This document shows positions 9,500 through 17,059 of a stretch of DNA of 32,167 nucleotides, piece after piece. The notes under the pieces were generated by a model, which was not told where the DNA came from, ran no database searches, and saw only the letters and a list, made by a program, of their open reading frames with translations. Each line of letters starts with the position of its first letter. Within the stretch, counting starts at the first letter, position 1. Source of the stretch: a virus; the IMG/VR virus record IMGVR_UViG_3300042868_002475, positions 1 to 32,167 of that record; one strand, given 5' to 3'. The position numbers and the translations under genes were made by a program.

Positions 9500-10236
9500 T
9501 TGCTTGGGTTTCGCATCACCTTCCAGATAAAGACGGAAAGCTAATCGGTGGTGCTGAGATGAGCGATGAAACCCTGCTCAAAGACCCACCAGTCAAGCTA
9601 GACATAATCACTCCTGACAGGTGGAAAGAGGCGATGGCTTACGATCAGGTCATCATCACCGGCACAGACTTGCTATCGCCTTATGCGATGAATCAGTTGG
9701 CTAGAAAGAAACCTGTGGTGGCAGTTCGACACTTACAGACGCAAAGTGAGGAGCGAGCCACTCTAATCAACTCAGCTAAGGTCTTGATTGCTCAGACACC
9801 AAGGCACTTGGAGCTAGAGCTGTCTTGGACCAAGCCAAAGAAAAGCACCTGGATACTTTCATCGCTTGACCCTAGCGAGATGAGTGTCAAGCCAAAGGAA
9901 AACTTTGCGCTATGGGCAGCAAGGATGCACCCACAGAAAGGGCCAGTTGAGGCACAGGCTTGGGCAGACGAGCAAGGAATACCGCTGGTAATGATGACCG
10001 GAAAGCCAAGGGCTGAGGTGCTAGAAACAATGAGCAGAGCCAAGCACTTTGTCTTGTTGCCTAACGGCTTTGATGGTGAGCCAAGGGTAATCATCGAGGC
10101 TGTGCTATCAGGTTGCGAGGTTCACACTAACGACCATGCCGGCATTACCTCAGTCCCAAACTGGCGCGACCCAGCAGTCTTGACCGAGCTAATCACTAAC
10201 TCAAAGGAATTGTTTTGGGAAACAGCCCTAGCCTAA
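9496..10236 (+). CDS. Second GT-B-type glycosyltransferase, short
   Basis: A 246-residue protein with a reduced GT-B layout. An N-terminal Rossmann-like half contains the GGAEMSDE segment. The C-terminal half carries ALWAARMHPQKGP and the E-x-x-x-x-x-E type motif EPRVIIE at residues 195-201 followed by AVLSGCEV, as in GT1/GT4 donor-binding domains. It is shorter than usual (350-400 residues), so acceptor binding may be minimal. ATG at 9496 overlaps the previous stop as ATGA; a TTG 30 bases upstream is less likely. The ATGA junction suggests coupled synthesis with the first enzyme and a joint glycan pathway. The substrate is unknown. Confidence 0.72.
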   Translation: MIAWVSHHLPDKDGKLIGGAEMSDETLLKDPPVKLDIITPDRWKEAMAYDQVIITGTDLLSPYAMNQLARKKPVVAVRHLQTQSEERATLINSAKVLIAQTPRHLELELSWTKPKKSTWILSSLDPSEMSVKPKENFALWAARMHPQKGPVEAQAWADEQGIPLVMMTGKPRAEVLETMSRAKHFVLLPNGFDGEPRVIIEAVLSGCEVHTNDHAGITSVPNWRDPAVLTELITNSKELFWETALA

Positions 10237-10907
10237 CCATCGGGGTTGGTGTCAGCTTATTCGGGACAGCTTACAGCGAGTTCATGCCTCAATGGTGGGA
10301 AGGTGTCAAGAGCCTAAACAGGCAACCCGATGCAATCGTTATCTGCCATGACAGCCAGAACAAAGACTATGTTCAATCCCTTATCCCAGATGCCTACAAA
10401 GCCATAACCAACCCAATCGAGATGGAAGGTGAGTTTGCTGACTTCATGCTGGCTATTCAAGCCAGGCAGACTACCGACTGGATTTCAGTTTGTAATGTTG
10501 ACGACCACTATCTACCTGGTGCCTTTGACGAGCTAGAGCAAGCAGATCAAGAGGGCTGTGACATCTACATTGACAAGCTACAAATCAAGCACAATGGCTC
10601 AATCATGGAAGGTCGCTGGATACCTGAAAAGCTACCCTATGAAATGACCTGCCCAGGTGCTGCACCTATCAAGCGTGAGCTGTTTGAGCGCACAGGTGGA
10701 CACACCAAAGGTGCTATCTATGATGACTGGGAGCTTTACATTAGGTGTGTCGCTGCTGGTGCTAAACCCTTCCACGCTTCAACAGTTAGAATTGTCCATG
10801 ACTTAGGTCACGGCAGGGTCACAATGAGTGGCGTTGGTAGGCCAGCCTCAAACGACCAAATAGGTTTCGCACACATCGCTAAAGTCAGACAAGAGCTAGG
10901 CTTTTAG
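10215..10907 (+). CDS. GT-A fold (GT2-like) glycosyltransferase
   Basis: A 230-residue protein of the GT-A type. It starts with a beta strand (LTIGVGVSLFGTAYSEF), has a DXD-like metal/nucleotide motif NVDDHYLPG with D96 and D97 at the end of the predicted donor domain, and a later YDDWELY segment (D170, D171, E173) like the catalytic ED/DD region of GT2 enzymes. TTG at 10215 is favoured because AAAGGAA lies at 10203-10209; it overlaps the previous gene by 22 bases. As third member of the cassette, it probably extends the glycan begun by the GT-B enzymes. Donor and acceptor cannot be told from sequence. Confidence 0.72.
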   Translation: MGNSPSLTIGVGVSLFGTAYSEFMPQWWEGVKSLNRQPDAIVICHDSQNKDYVQSLIPDAYKAITNPIEMEGEFADFMLAIQARQTTDWISVCNVDDHYLPGAFDELEQADQEGCDIYIDKLQIKHNGSIMEGRWIPEKLPYEMTCPGAAPIKRELFERTGGHTKGAIYDDWELYIRCVAAGAKPFHASTVRIVHDLGHGRVTMSGVGRPASNDQIGFAHIAKVRQELGF

Positions 10908-10925
10908 AGCGTACTCAACAAGCAG

Positions 10926-10931
10926 TAGAAT
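10926..10931 (+). promoter_or_regulatory. Possible -10 element TAGAAT before the connector genes
   Basis: TAGAAT lies in the 34-base gap after the glycosyltransferase cassette and 10 bases before the adaptor ATG. A TTTAGA sequence (4 of 6 match to TTGACA) lies 17 bp upstream. If used, the leader would be only about three bases, so the adaptor mRNA would be nearly leaderless. There is no terminator in the gap. Confidence 0.35.
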
Positions 10932-10941
10932 AGAGAACATT

Positions 10942-11541
10942 ATGGCAATCACAAATGGCTACGCCACACTTATTGAAGTCAAAAACTCACTCAGAATCAC
11001 CGATGGTATTGACGACTCAATGCTAGAGCTTGCTATCGAGTCAGCCTCTCGCATGATTGACGGATACACAGCAAGGACTTTCTCTAACGCTGGGTCTGCT
11101 GTTAGAAACTTTGCTGCCACCGATGATCTAAACCTAATCATTGACGATGCCATCTCAATCTCTGAGGTAGCTTCGACTGATGAAATCGGTGACACTTACA
11201 CAGTTTGGAAACCAACAGACTTCCAGCTTGAGCCACTAAACAGTCGCTCTGACGGCTTGTATATGCCATACACCGGCATCAGGGCTATCAACGATTACGC
11301 TTGGCCTGTTGTTGACCAGCAAGCTCTTTGTCGCATCACAGGTGTTTGGGGCTGGCCTGCCGTTCCAACCGCTATCAGACAAGCCACGATCATTCAGTCA
11401 TCAAGACTATTCAAGCGCCTTGACTCGCCTCTAGGTGTTGCCGGCTTTGGTGACATGGGAGCTATCCGAGTTGGTCGCTACCTTGACCCAGATGTTGAGC
11501 AACTAGCTATGCCATTCAGGATTATGAGGAACTTCGGCTAA
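10942..11541 (+). CDS. Head-tail adaptor (HK97 gp6-like)
   Basis: A 199-residue connector protein. The start MAITNGYATLIEVKNSLRI...DDSMLELAIESAS matches the gp6/YqbG-like adaptor family, helical proteins that bind the portal and begin the neck. The family core (about residues 1-60) is followed by a longer beta-rich part, VWKPTDFQLEPLNS and CRITGVWGWPAVPTAIRQA, common in actinophage versions. The stop overlaps the next start (TAATG). No typical SD precedes the ATG. The family identification is good; the C-terminal half is less certain in role. Confidence 0.85.
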   Translation: MAITNGYATLIEVKNSLRITDGIDDSMLELAIESASRMIDGYTARTFSNAGSAVRNFAATDDLNLIIDDAISISEVASTDEIGDTYTVWKPTDFQLEPLNSRSDGLYMPYTGIRAINDYAWPVVDQQALCRITGVWGWPAVPTAIRQATIIQSSRLFKRLDSPLGVAGFGDMGAIRVGRYLDPDVEQLAMPFRIMRNFG

Positions 11542-11942
11542 TGAGCATCACCGCTATCAGGACTGCTCTAGCTAACAACATCGGAATTATACCAGGCTTA
11601 CGCACTGCCGCCGAGGTCCCTGATCTACCTAACCCACCTATTGCCATTGTTGCCTTGAATAATGTCAGCTATGACAGAGCCTACGCAAACGGCATGACTA
11701 GCTATACTTTTGTCGTTACTGTGATTGTTGGCAGGGCAGCCGAAAGAGAAGCCCAAAGGCGACTCGACACCTACATTTCTACTGGGTCTAGTAGTGTCAA
11801 GTATGCAGTAGAATCAGATAAGACTCTTGGTGGTAATGCCTACGACTGCCGAGTAGTGTCTATGGACTCAGTTGGGTCTTTGACAATCAGCGACACCACA
11901 TACCTGGCTGCTGACTTTACAGTCACAGTCATAGCAAACTAG
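11541..11942 (+). CDS. Probable tail terminator / head-tail joining protein
   Basis: A 133-residue protein placed between the adaptor and the tail tube gene. It begins with a helix (MSITAIRTALANNIGIIPGLRT) and continues with beta strands such as YTFVVTVIVGRAAEREAQRRLD, a pattern of gpU-like tail terminators that cap the tube where it meets the head. A separate head-closure (stopper) gene is not seen between this gene and the adaptor, so this protein could serve either role; the strand-helix pattern favours terminator. The ATG overlaps the adaptor stop. The call is mostly by position and predicted shape. Confidence 0.6.
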   Translation: MSITAIRTALANNIGIIPGLRTAAEVPDLPNPPIAIVALNNVSYDRAYANGMTSYTFVVTVIVGRAAEREAQRRLDTYISTGSSSVKYAVESDKTLGGNAYDCRVVSMDSVGSLTISDTTYLAADFTVTVIAN

Positions 11943-11952
11943 GAGAAATAAA

Positions 11953-12369
11953 TTGGCTAAATTTTACGCACAAGACTACAAGGTCACAGTTGGCACAACT
12001 GTACTAAGCGACTCAATCGCTTCTGTGACTCTTGACATCACAACAGACGAAATTGAGGTCACCTCATTCGGCAGCACTTACAGATCCAGGATCGGGGGCC
12101 TTCGCGATGCATCAGTATCCCTAGACTTCCACCAAGACTTCGGTGCAGGTTCTATTGACGCTCTATTGTTCCCTCTTATGGGTTCAACTGTTGCTGTCAG
12201 AATTGCACCTACCTCTGGAACTGTAACCGCAACTAACCCTGAGTACCGCTTCACAGCTCTAGTAACTCAGTACCAGCCATTCGCCGGTGCTGTTGGTGAC
12301 CTAGCCACTCTTTCTGTTACATGGCCTGTATCTGGTGAAGTTGTGCGCGGCACAGCTCCAGCAGCGTAA
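11953..12369 (+). CDS. Major tail tube protein
   Basis: A 138-residue beta-rich protein with the major tail protein pattern: an N-terminal strand (FYAQDYKVTVG), then DITTDEIEVTSFGSTYRSRIGGLRDASVSLDF, where TSFG..R...GL.D..VSL is typical of the tube fold, and a C-terminal YRFTALVTQYQP strand. It should polymerise into hexameric rings around the tape measure. The start is TTG at 11953, with AGGAGAAA at 11941 providing a good SD. It stands directly before the tail assembly chaperones, the standard order. Confidence 0.88.
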   Translation: MAKFYAQDYKVTVGTTVLSDSIASVTLDITTDEIEVTSFGSTYRSRIGGLRDASVSLDFHQDFGAGSIDALLFPLMGSTVAVRIAPTSGTVTATNPEYRFTALVTQYQPFAGAVGDLATLSVTWPVSGEVVRGTAPAA

Positions 12370-12374
12370 TCCAC

Positions 12375-12380
12375 TAGGAT
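12375..12380 (+). promoter_or_regulatory. TAGGAT -10 element for a possible leaderless chaperone mRNA
   Basis: TAGGAT is separated from the ATG at 12387 by exactly six bases (AAGAAC), so transcription starting seven bases past the -10 would begin at the A of the ATG. Leaderless mRNAs are common in actinobacteria. The same six bases contain a weak AAGA but no real SD. No convincing -35 box is seen. Confidence 0.35.
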
Positions 12381-12386
12381 AAGAAC

Positions 12387-12653
12387 ATGAAAATAAACCT
12401 ACAACTAGAGTTCAGTAACAAGCCAGGTGAGCCTCAAGAGGTAATCTGTCTAGCATCCGACATGGTAAAGTTCGAGTCAAAATTCGACCTTTCAGTTGCG
12501 AATCTAGGCAGCGAGCTAAAGATTACTCATCTTTTGTTCCTAGCTTGGGCAAGCCAAACACGCACTAAGGCAACCACTAAGTCATTTGATGAGTGGGTGG
12601 ATGAGGTAGAAAGTATTGCTGCCGCTGAAGACCCAAAAGCATCAAAGGGCTAG
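12387..12653 (+). CDS. Tail assembly chaperone, short form (gpG-like)
   Basis: An 88-residue protein read in the normal frame, rich in charged residues, in the classical place between tail tube and tape measure. These chaperones hold the tape measure protein during tail building and are not usually in the virion. Near its end, codons CCA AAA preceded by C form the slippery heptamer CCCAAAA at 12632-12638, in the correct phase. The frame ends at TAG 12651-12653. Ribosomes that slip back by one base make the longer product described separately. Identification rests on position and the frameshift site, since the sequence itself is poorly conserved in this class. Confidence 0.85.
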   Translation: MKINLQLEFSNKPGEPQEVICLASDMVKFESKFDLSVANLGSELKITHLLFLAWASQTRTKATTKSFDEWVDEVESIAAAEDPKASKG

Positions 12654-12802
12654 GTGATCAATCCGCACATTGGTTCATCGCTTCACTAGCAGTTGAGTCG
12701 GGCATCAGTCCACTTGAGCTAATGAAGTTGGACGAGCGAATGTTGTGGACTATAAGCCGGTATCTAATTTCTAGAAACCAAAGCCATACTCCGAAAAGAT
12801 AA
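12387..12802 (+). CDS. Tail assembly chaperone, -1 frameshifted long form (gpGT-like)
   Basis: Reading shifts at 12638 into the -1 frame and continues to TAA at 12800-12802, giving 84 + 54 = 138 residues. The extension contains HWFIASLAVESGISPLELM and then LDERMLWTISRYL, which strongly resembles the T-domain of other phage chaperones (the SGISPxELxxLDERML-type pattern). There is no plausible separate start for this frame, so frameshifting is the best explanation for it. A candidate stimulatory stem begins 11 bases after the slippery site: 12649-12657 with 12683-12690, eight pairs and one bulged G. In other phages a minority of ribosomes make this form, and the ratio matters. Confidence 0.88.
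12632..12638 (+). other. -1 ribosomal frameshift slippery site CCCAAAA
   Basis: The heptamer fits X XXY YYZ with zero-frame codons CCA (12633-12635) and AAA (12636-12638). After re-pairing on CCC and AAA, the next codon is AGC at 12638. The zero-frame stop follows 12 bases later. Confidence 0.85.
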
Positions 12803-12827
12803 GCCCCCGAAAGGGGGTTTTTCTTTT
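12801..12827 (+). terminator. Terminator after the tail chaperone genes
   Basis: Stem CCCCC (12804-12808), GAAA tetraloop, GGGGG (12813-12817), extendable by G-T and A-T pairs, then TTTTTCTTTT. The stem begins within the TAA stop of the frameshifted frame. Short stem but very GC-rich with a tetraloop and long T tract. Confidence 0.85.
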
Positions 12828-12830
12828 GGG

Positions 12831-12836
12831 TAGAAT
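12831..12836 (+). promoter_or_regulatory. Possible -10 element TAGAAT after the chaperone terminator
   Basis: TAGAAT follows the terminator end CTTTTG by two bases, as TATAAA and TAGGAT do at the other two late terminators. It could restart transcription for the tape measure operon. No -35 box is evident. Confidence 0.3.
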
Positions 12837-12866
12837 TATAAGAGTTACCCACTCTAGGAGTTTTTT

Positions 12867-13496
12867 TTGATTGCCCCAATACAACGCGTAAGAATAACAG
12901 GTGTAAAGGAAACCCTGCAACTTCTTGACGCTTTGCAACCAGGCTCAATCACGGCTCTTAGAAAAGACATTAGGCGTATCTCTCAGCCAGTAGTAACTGC
13001 TATCAAATCTAACTTGCCAACAACCGCACCCTTATCTGGTATGAACCACTATGGTCGGACTAGGTTTGCCGGCGCTAAAGTAAGCGCCCAGCTTATGCTA
13101 AGAGGTTATGCAAATAGCGATGTAGAGCCACTGGCTCGTATTCAGGTGGTATCACCAGGTGATGCTGCTGGTCTTGAAATTGCTGACATGGCTGGTAGAA
13201 AGTCAATGATGAACGGCCCAGCTTTGACCTACGAGTACAAAGGTAGAGGTCGAGTTGGTGGCAAAGGTCGCCAAAGACCTACAAAATCAAGAGCTGTTGT
13301 TAGGCGTGGAAACACAGCACCTTTCCAATACAGAATCAATGGTCAGGGTAAGGGTATGACTGACAACCTGGGTGGCTTACCCTCTCGCTATGTTTACCCT
13401 GCTCTTGCAAATAGAGAAGATGCCTTGGCTGCTGACATGCTCAAGACAATCGAAAGCTACACCGAGCGAATCAATCAGAAACTTAAGGTTATGTAA
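12867..13496 (+). CDS. Tail or neck morphogenesis protein, HK97 gp10-like (uncertain)
   Basis: A 209-residue basic protein. Visible pattern: an N-terminal ITGVKETLQLLDAL helix, LSGMNHYGRTRF at about residues 50-65, EIADMAGRKS at about 105-115, a Gly/Arg/Lys-rich loop, and SRYVYPALANRED near the C-terminus. These are features I associate with HK97 gp10-like or minor tail proteins in actinophages, usually encoded before the tail tube gene; here it lies after the chaperones. The start is TTG at 12867 with AGGAG at 12856-12860. Its stop overlaps the tape measure ATG (TAATG), so the two are coupled. The family call is tentative; a structural role is likely. Confidence 0.5.
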   Translation: MIAPIQRVRITGVKETLQLLDALQPGSITALRKDIRRISQPVVTAIKSNLPTTAPLSGMNHYGRTRFAGAKVSAQLMLRGYANSDVEPLARIQVVSPGDAAGLEIADMAGRKSMMNGPALTYEYKGRGRVGGKGRQRPTKSRAVVRRGNTAPFQYRINGQGKGMTDNLGGLPSRYVYPALANREDALAADMLKTIESYTERINQKLKVM

Positions 13497-15388
13497 TGGC
13501 AATTAGAATTCCAATCCTCACCAGCTTTGACCCTAAAGGTCTCAAGCAAGCTAACGCGTCTTTCGCTACCCTGCAAACTCAAATGGGTTCACTAGGTCGC
13601 AACTTCGCTGCTGCTGGGGCTGTGATTGCCGGGGCCTTTGTTCTAATTGGTAAAGGCTTGGCTGATGCTGCTGAATCCCAAAAAGTCTTTACGCAAACCG
13701 AAGCTGTATTACGCTCCACGGGAACCACCGCTAATGGTACAGCTACTCAAATTGCTGAGATGGCATCGGCATTGCAAGCAAGCACCGCATTTAGCGATGA
13801 GGCAATTCTTTCAGGTGCAAACCTTTTGCTTACTTTCAAAAACATTCAGAACCAAGCTGGTGAAGGTAATGACATATTCGACCAGACCACCGAAGCAATG
13901 CTTGATGTTGCGCGCGCTATGGGAACTGATGCCAGCACTGAAGCCATCAGATTAGGTAAGGCTCTCAACGATCCTGTTGCTGGAATCTCAGCCCTTACTC
14001 GCGTTGGTATTCAATTTACCGACCAGCAAAAGGCGCAGATTGAAGCTCTAGCCGAGTCCGGTGACTTGATGGGCGCGCAAAAGATTATTCTTGCTGAGTT
14101 GCAATCACAATTCGGTGGTTCTGCTGCCGCTTACGCTGGAACTTTTGCTGGACAAGTTGAAGGTCTAAACAATGATCTAAACGACTTGTCTGAAGAAATC
14201 GGCTTTGCTGTTATGCCAGCGGTTGTAATTTTGATAGAGGAAATTAGAAAGCTTATTCCGGTTATCGGTCCACAGCTAAAAGAAGCTATTGAGTCTGTTG
14301 ACTGGGCAGGACTTGTCACTGCTGTTGTCAATTTAGCTACATACTTTGCCGAAAACGCTGAAGCCATCGTCATTACTGCAACAGCATTGTGGAGCCTATC
14401 AACAATGATTAAGACAGTTACTACTATTGTGGCCCTCAGTAAATTAGTTATTGATCTTTATACATGGTCAATGGGTGCGCTAGCTACGGCTACTGGTGCT
14501 GCTTCAACAGCCTTACGAGTATTTAGAACAGTCTTGATTACTACTGGTGTTGGTGCAATTTTAGTTGGTCTAGGTTTCCTAGCTGAGATGTTTATCAACA
14601 GCGCCACTGCTACTGACATTGCTACTGACAGCCTTGAAACATACGATGACCAACTGGGTATGACGGCTGACCAAATTGACAGATTAAGAGACTCTAGGCT
14701 TGTCATGCCTAATTTCAACCTGCCCTCAATGCCTAGTTTTGGTGGTAGTGGCCTTAGTAAAGCTCAAACTGCTGCTGAAGCTGCTCGCAAAGCAGCAGAG
14801 GAAGATGCTCGAAGGCGAGCTGAAGAAGCAGCGCGAGCTGCTGAAGAAGCAAGACGAATTGAAGAAGAAAGACTTAGGAAAAGAAGCGATGCATTTAAGT
14901 CTTTCGCAGATGCGGTAGCCAGCACATTCGGGCGAATAAAAGATTCAATACTTTCTAGCTTTAACTTACCAACCCTAGGTAATTCCGTAAACTCTATTAC
15001 GCGTAACATTGCCAAGCTATTTGAAAAGACAAAAACCTTTGCCAAGAACATTACTGAGCTTTCTGGCTTAGGTCTAAACTCGGCCCTACTTCAGCAGGTT
15101 ATTCAAGCGGGACCAATCGCCGGAAGCCAGCTAGCCTCTGCAATCGTTGGTGGCGGTAGTGCCTTCATTAGCCAGCTAAACTCTGCTTACGGAGAGTTTG
15201 GCAACCTGGCCTCTGGCATTGCTGGTGTAGGCACAGACAGGGCTTTTGCTAATCAAGAAGTAATCAACAACTACTACCAGATTGAGGTAAGTGGTGGGGT
15301 TGGCTCTGGACCTTCAATCGGTAAAGCAATCGTTGACGCTATCAAGTCCTACGAGCGAACCTCTGGTGCTGTCTGGCAGGGCGCATAA
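13496..15388 (+). CDS. Tape measure protein
   Basis: A 630-residue protein, the longest in the genome, directly downstream of the chaperone region. Residues 1-240 resemble the TP901-type tape measure start, with alternating helices (TEAVLRSTGTTANGTATQIAEM and later NDPVAGISALTRVGIQFT). Hydrophobic stretches at about 280-365 could help membrane passage during DNA entry. An Ala/Glu/Arg-rich coiled coil at about 420-465 has AARKAAEE-like repeats. At roughly 0.15 nm per residue the tail would be near 95 nm. No lytic transglycosylase or peptidase domain is seen. Confidence 0.93.
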   Translation: MAIRIPILTSFDPKGLKQANASFATLQTQMGSLGRNFAAAGAVIAGAFVLIGKGLADAAESQKVFTQTEAVLRSTGTTANGTATQIAEMASALQASTAFSDEAILSGANLLLTFKNIQNQAGEGNDIFDQTTEAMLDVARAMGTDASTEAIRLGKALNDPVAGISALTRVGIQFTDQQKAQIEALAESGDLMGAQKIILAELQSQFGGSAAAYAGTFAGQVEGLNNDLNDLSEEIGFAVMPAVVILIEEIRKLIPVIGPQLKEAIESVDWAGLVTAVVNLATYFAENAEAIVITATALWSLSTMIKTVTTIVALSKLVIDLYTWSMGALATATGAASTALRVFRTVLITTGVGAILVGLGFLAEMFINSATATDIATDSLETYDDQLGMTADQIDRLRDSRLVMPNFNLPSMPSFGGSGLSKAQTAAEAARKAAEEDARRRAEEAARAAEEARRIEEERLRKRSDAFKSFADAVASTFGRIKDSILSSFNLPTLGNSVNSITRNIAKLFEKTKTFAKNITELSGLGLNSALLQQVIQAGPIAGSQLASAIVGGGSAFISQLNSAYGEFGNLASGIAGVGTDRAFANQEVINNYYQIEVSGGVGSGPSIGKAIVDAIKSYERTSGAVWQGA

Positions 15389-16635
15389 TGCCAGCCCCAG
15401 TAGTCAAGGTTGAACTTGGTGCTGACCTAGGTGCTAGAGATCCGAACTCATTTATTCTTGATAACGCAACCAGGGGTGTATTAGACAACACTTCTTTTAC
15501 TTTATCTGGTGACAGATTCTTTGACATTACTGACCGACTTTTATCTGCTTCTACATCAAGGGGTAAGAACCAAGCCCTAGACCGCATTGACGCAGGAACC
15601 CTAAACATCGTTGTAGATAACTTTGACCGGTTATTTGACCCACTTTACGAGAATGGCTTTTACTTTGGTCAGCTAATTCCTGGTAAAGAAATCAGAATAA
15701 GCTGCAATGACTTTTCTGTTATCTATGCAACTGTTGATGACATTGACATTGCATACGAGCCAGGCAATCGCTCTATTGCAAACTTCAAGGCGAGTGATGG
15801 ACTAAGCACCCTGACTCAAAACAACTTGCCGGAGGTATCCCCAGATGTTGAACTGTCTGGTGCTAGGGTGACTCGCATCCTTGACTTGCCAGAGGTTGAC
15901 TGGCCTGTCGATAAGAGAAGCATTGACACAGGTAATAGCCTAATGTCAGACACCGATATCAGCGAAGGAACTCAGGCGATTGGCTATCTACAACTTGTAG
16001 CTACCAGCGAATTTGGCGAGGTATTTGTATCGAAAGATAACAACTTTGTCTTTAGGGAAAGAAACTCCACGCCTAATCTGTCAGACATTATCTTTACCGA
16101 TGAAGGGTCTATCCCTGGCTTTACTGTTATACCTTTTGCCGAGCTGGGCGTGGTTTATGGCACTGAAGAGCTTTTTAACCGCATAGTCCTTACCAACAAC
16201 TTCCCTTCATTCCCTGATGAAGTTACTGTCGAGGATTTAGACTCTCAGGTTTTGTATGGTCCACGCTCTTACAGCCAGAGTGGGCTGCTAAACAACGAGG
16301 CTGCTGATCTAGAGTTTCTTGCCAATTTTTTACTGCTTAGATTCAAAGAGCCACAGTACCGATTTAACAGCCTTTCGGTTGTCATGGACATCTTGAGCGA
16401 GGCACAGCAAGACGAGATTCTTGACCTTGAAATTGGGGATATTGTGCAGGTTAGGTTTACCCCCTCAAATATTCCCCCAGCCATTGAGCAGTATGTCCGA
16501 GTGATCGGTATAAGCCATGACTGGCAAAACAACGAGAAGCGTATTAACCTATCCCTAGAGCGCCTTGACTTCAGCCTATTTGTCCTTGATGACTCTGTAC
16601 TTGGTGTCTTGGATGAGGACCGCCTAACTTACTAA
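15388..16635 (+). CDS. Distal tail / baseplate hub-like minor tail protein
   Basis: A 415-residue protein that follows the tape measure in the place of Dit/Tal-type tip proteins. It has beta-rich segments (ALDRIDAGTLNIVVDNFDRLFDP; IYATVDDIDIAYEPG) like the hub or gp27-type domains, and a C-terminal half ending FVLDDSVLGVLDEDRLTY. This repeats the idea of NATRGVLDNTSF near the N-terminus, and such LGVLD elements are common in minor tail proteins. It probably forms the ring joining tube and tip. A single protein seems to carry both the distal tail and hub functions here. Separate Dit and Tal genes are not seen. Confidence 0.72.
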   Translation: MPAPVVKVELGADLGARDPNSFILDNATRGVLDNTSFTLSGDRFFDITDRLLSASTSRGKNQALDRIDAGTLNIVVDNFDRLFDPLYENGFYFGQLIPGKEIRISCNDFSVIYATVDDIDIAYEPGNRSIANFKASDGLSTLTQNNLPEVSPDVELSGARVTRILDLPEVDWPVDKRSIDTGNSLMSDTDISEGTQAIGYLQLVATSEFGEVFVSKDNNFVFRERNSTPNLSDIIFTDEGSIPGFTVIPFAELGVVYGTEELFNRIVLTNNFPSFPDEVTVEDLDSQVLYGPRSYSQSGLLNNEAADLEFLANFLLLRFKEPQYRFNSLSVVMDILSEAQQDEILDLEIGDIVQVRFTPSNIPPAIEQYVRVIGISHDWQNNEKRINLSLERLDFSLFVLDDSVLGVLDEDRLTY

Positions 16636-16670
16636 CTGCTAAACTACAATCAACACAACTAAGGAAAACA

Positions 16671-17057
16671 ATGCCAAGAAAAGTATTTACCGCTGGTGAA
16701 GTTCTCGCCGCTGCCGATGTCAACCTTTATTTATCTAATGAGGTAGTTTTTGCTAGCGCCACCGCCTCAATGACTGTTGCACCAGCAGATCGCTACGAAA
16801 CATTGCTTGTCAACTCAGCCGGTTCAGTTACTGTGACTTTTTCAACCGCTACCGCATTTCAGGCTGGCGAGCGCATAGACATCTTCCGCGAGGGTGCTGG
16901 AACAGTAACGATTGCTCGTGATGGCACAGTTGTTTCCTTGGCAGGTAGAGGCACAGCAGCTTCCTCTTATCAGATTGCTCAGCGTTACGATGCTGTATCT
17001 GTTGTCTGTGTCGGTACAAACTCCTACCGAGTTATCGGTAACGCTACGGCGGTCTAG
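16671..17057 (+). CDS. Minor tail protein, 128 aa
   Basis: A 128-residue protein starting MPRKVFTAGEVLAAADVN, an N-terminal pattern widely found in small phage tail proteins (xxFTAGEVLTAxDVNxxL). The rest is beta-rich and Thr/Ala/Val-rich, with IDIFREGAGTVTIARDGT as in beta-helix or jelly-roll tip parts. AAGGAAAA before the ATG is a good SD. A TACAAT sequence at about 16646 could be a -10 element. It opens the run of four small tip genes and may attach the next three proteins to the hub; that role is inferred. Confidence 0.65.
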   Translation: MPRKVFTAGEVLAAADVNLYLSNEVVFASATASMTVAPADRYETLLVNSAGSVTVTFSTATAFQAGERIDIFREGAGTVTIARDGTVVSLAGRGTAASSYQIAQRYDAVSVVCVGTNSYRVIGNATAV

Positions 17058-17059
17058 CT

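Noticed and set aside
12658-12948. Minus-strand 96-aa frame across the chaperone frameshift region
   Set aside because: It runs through a terminator and opposes the well-supported -1 frame; no start signal.
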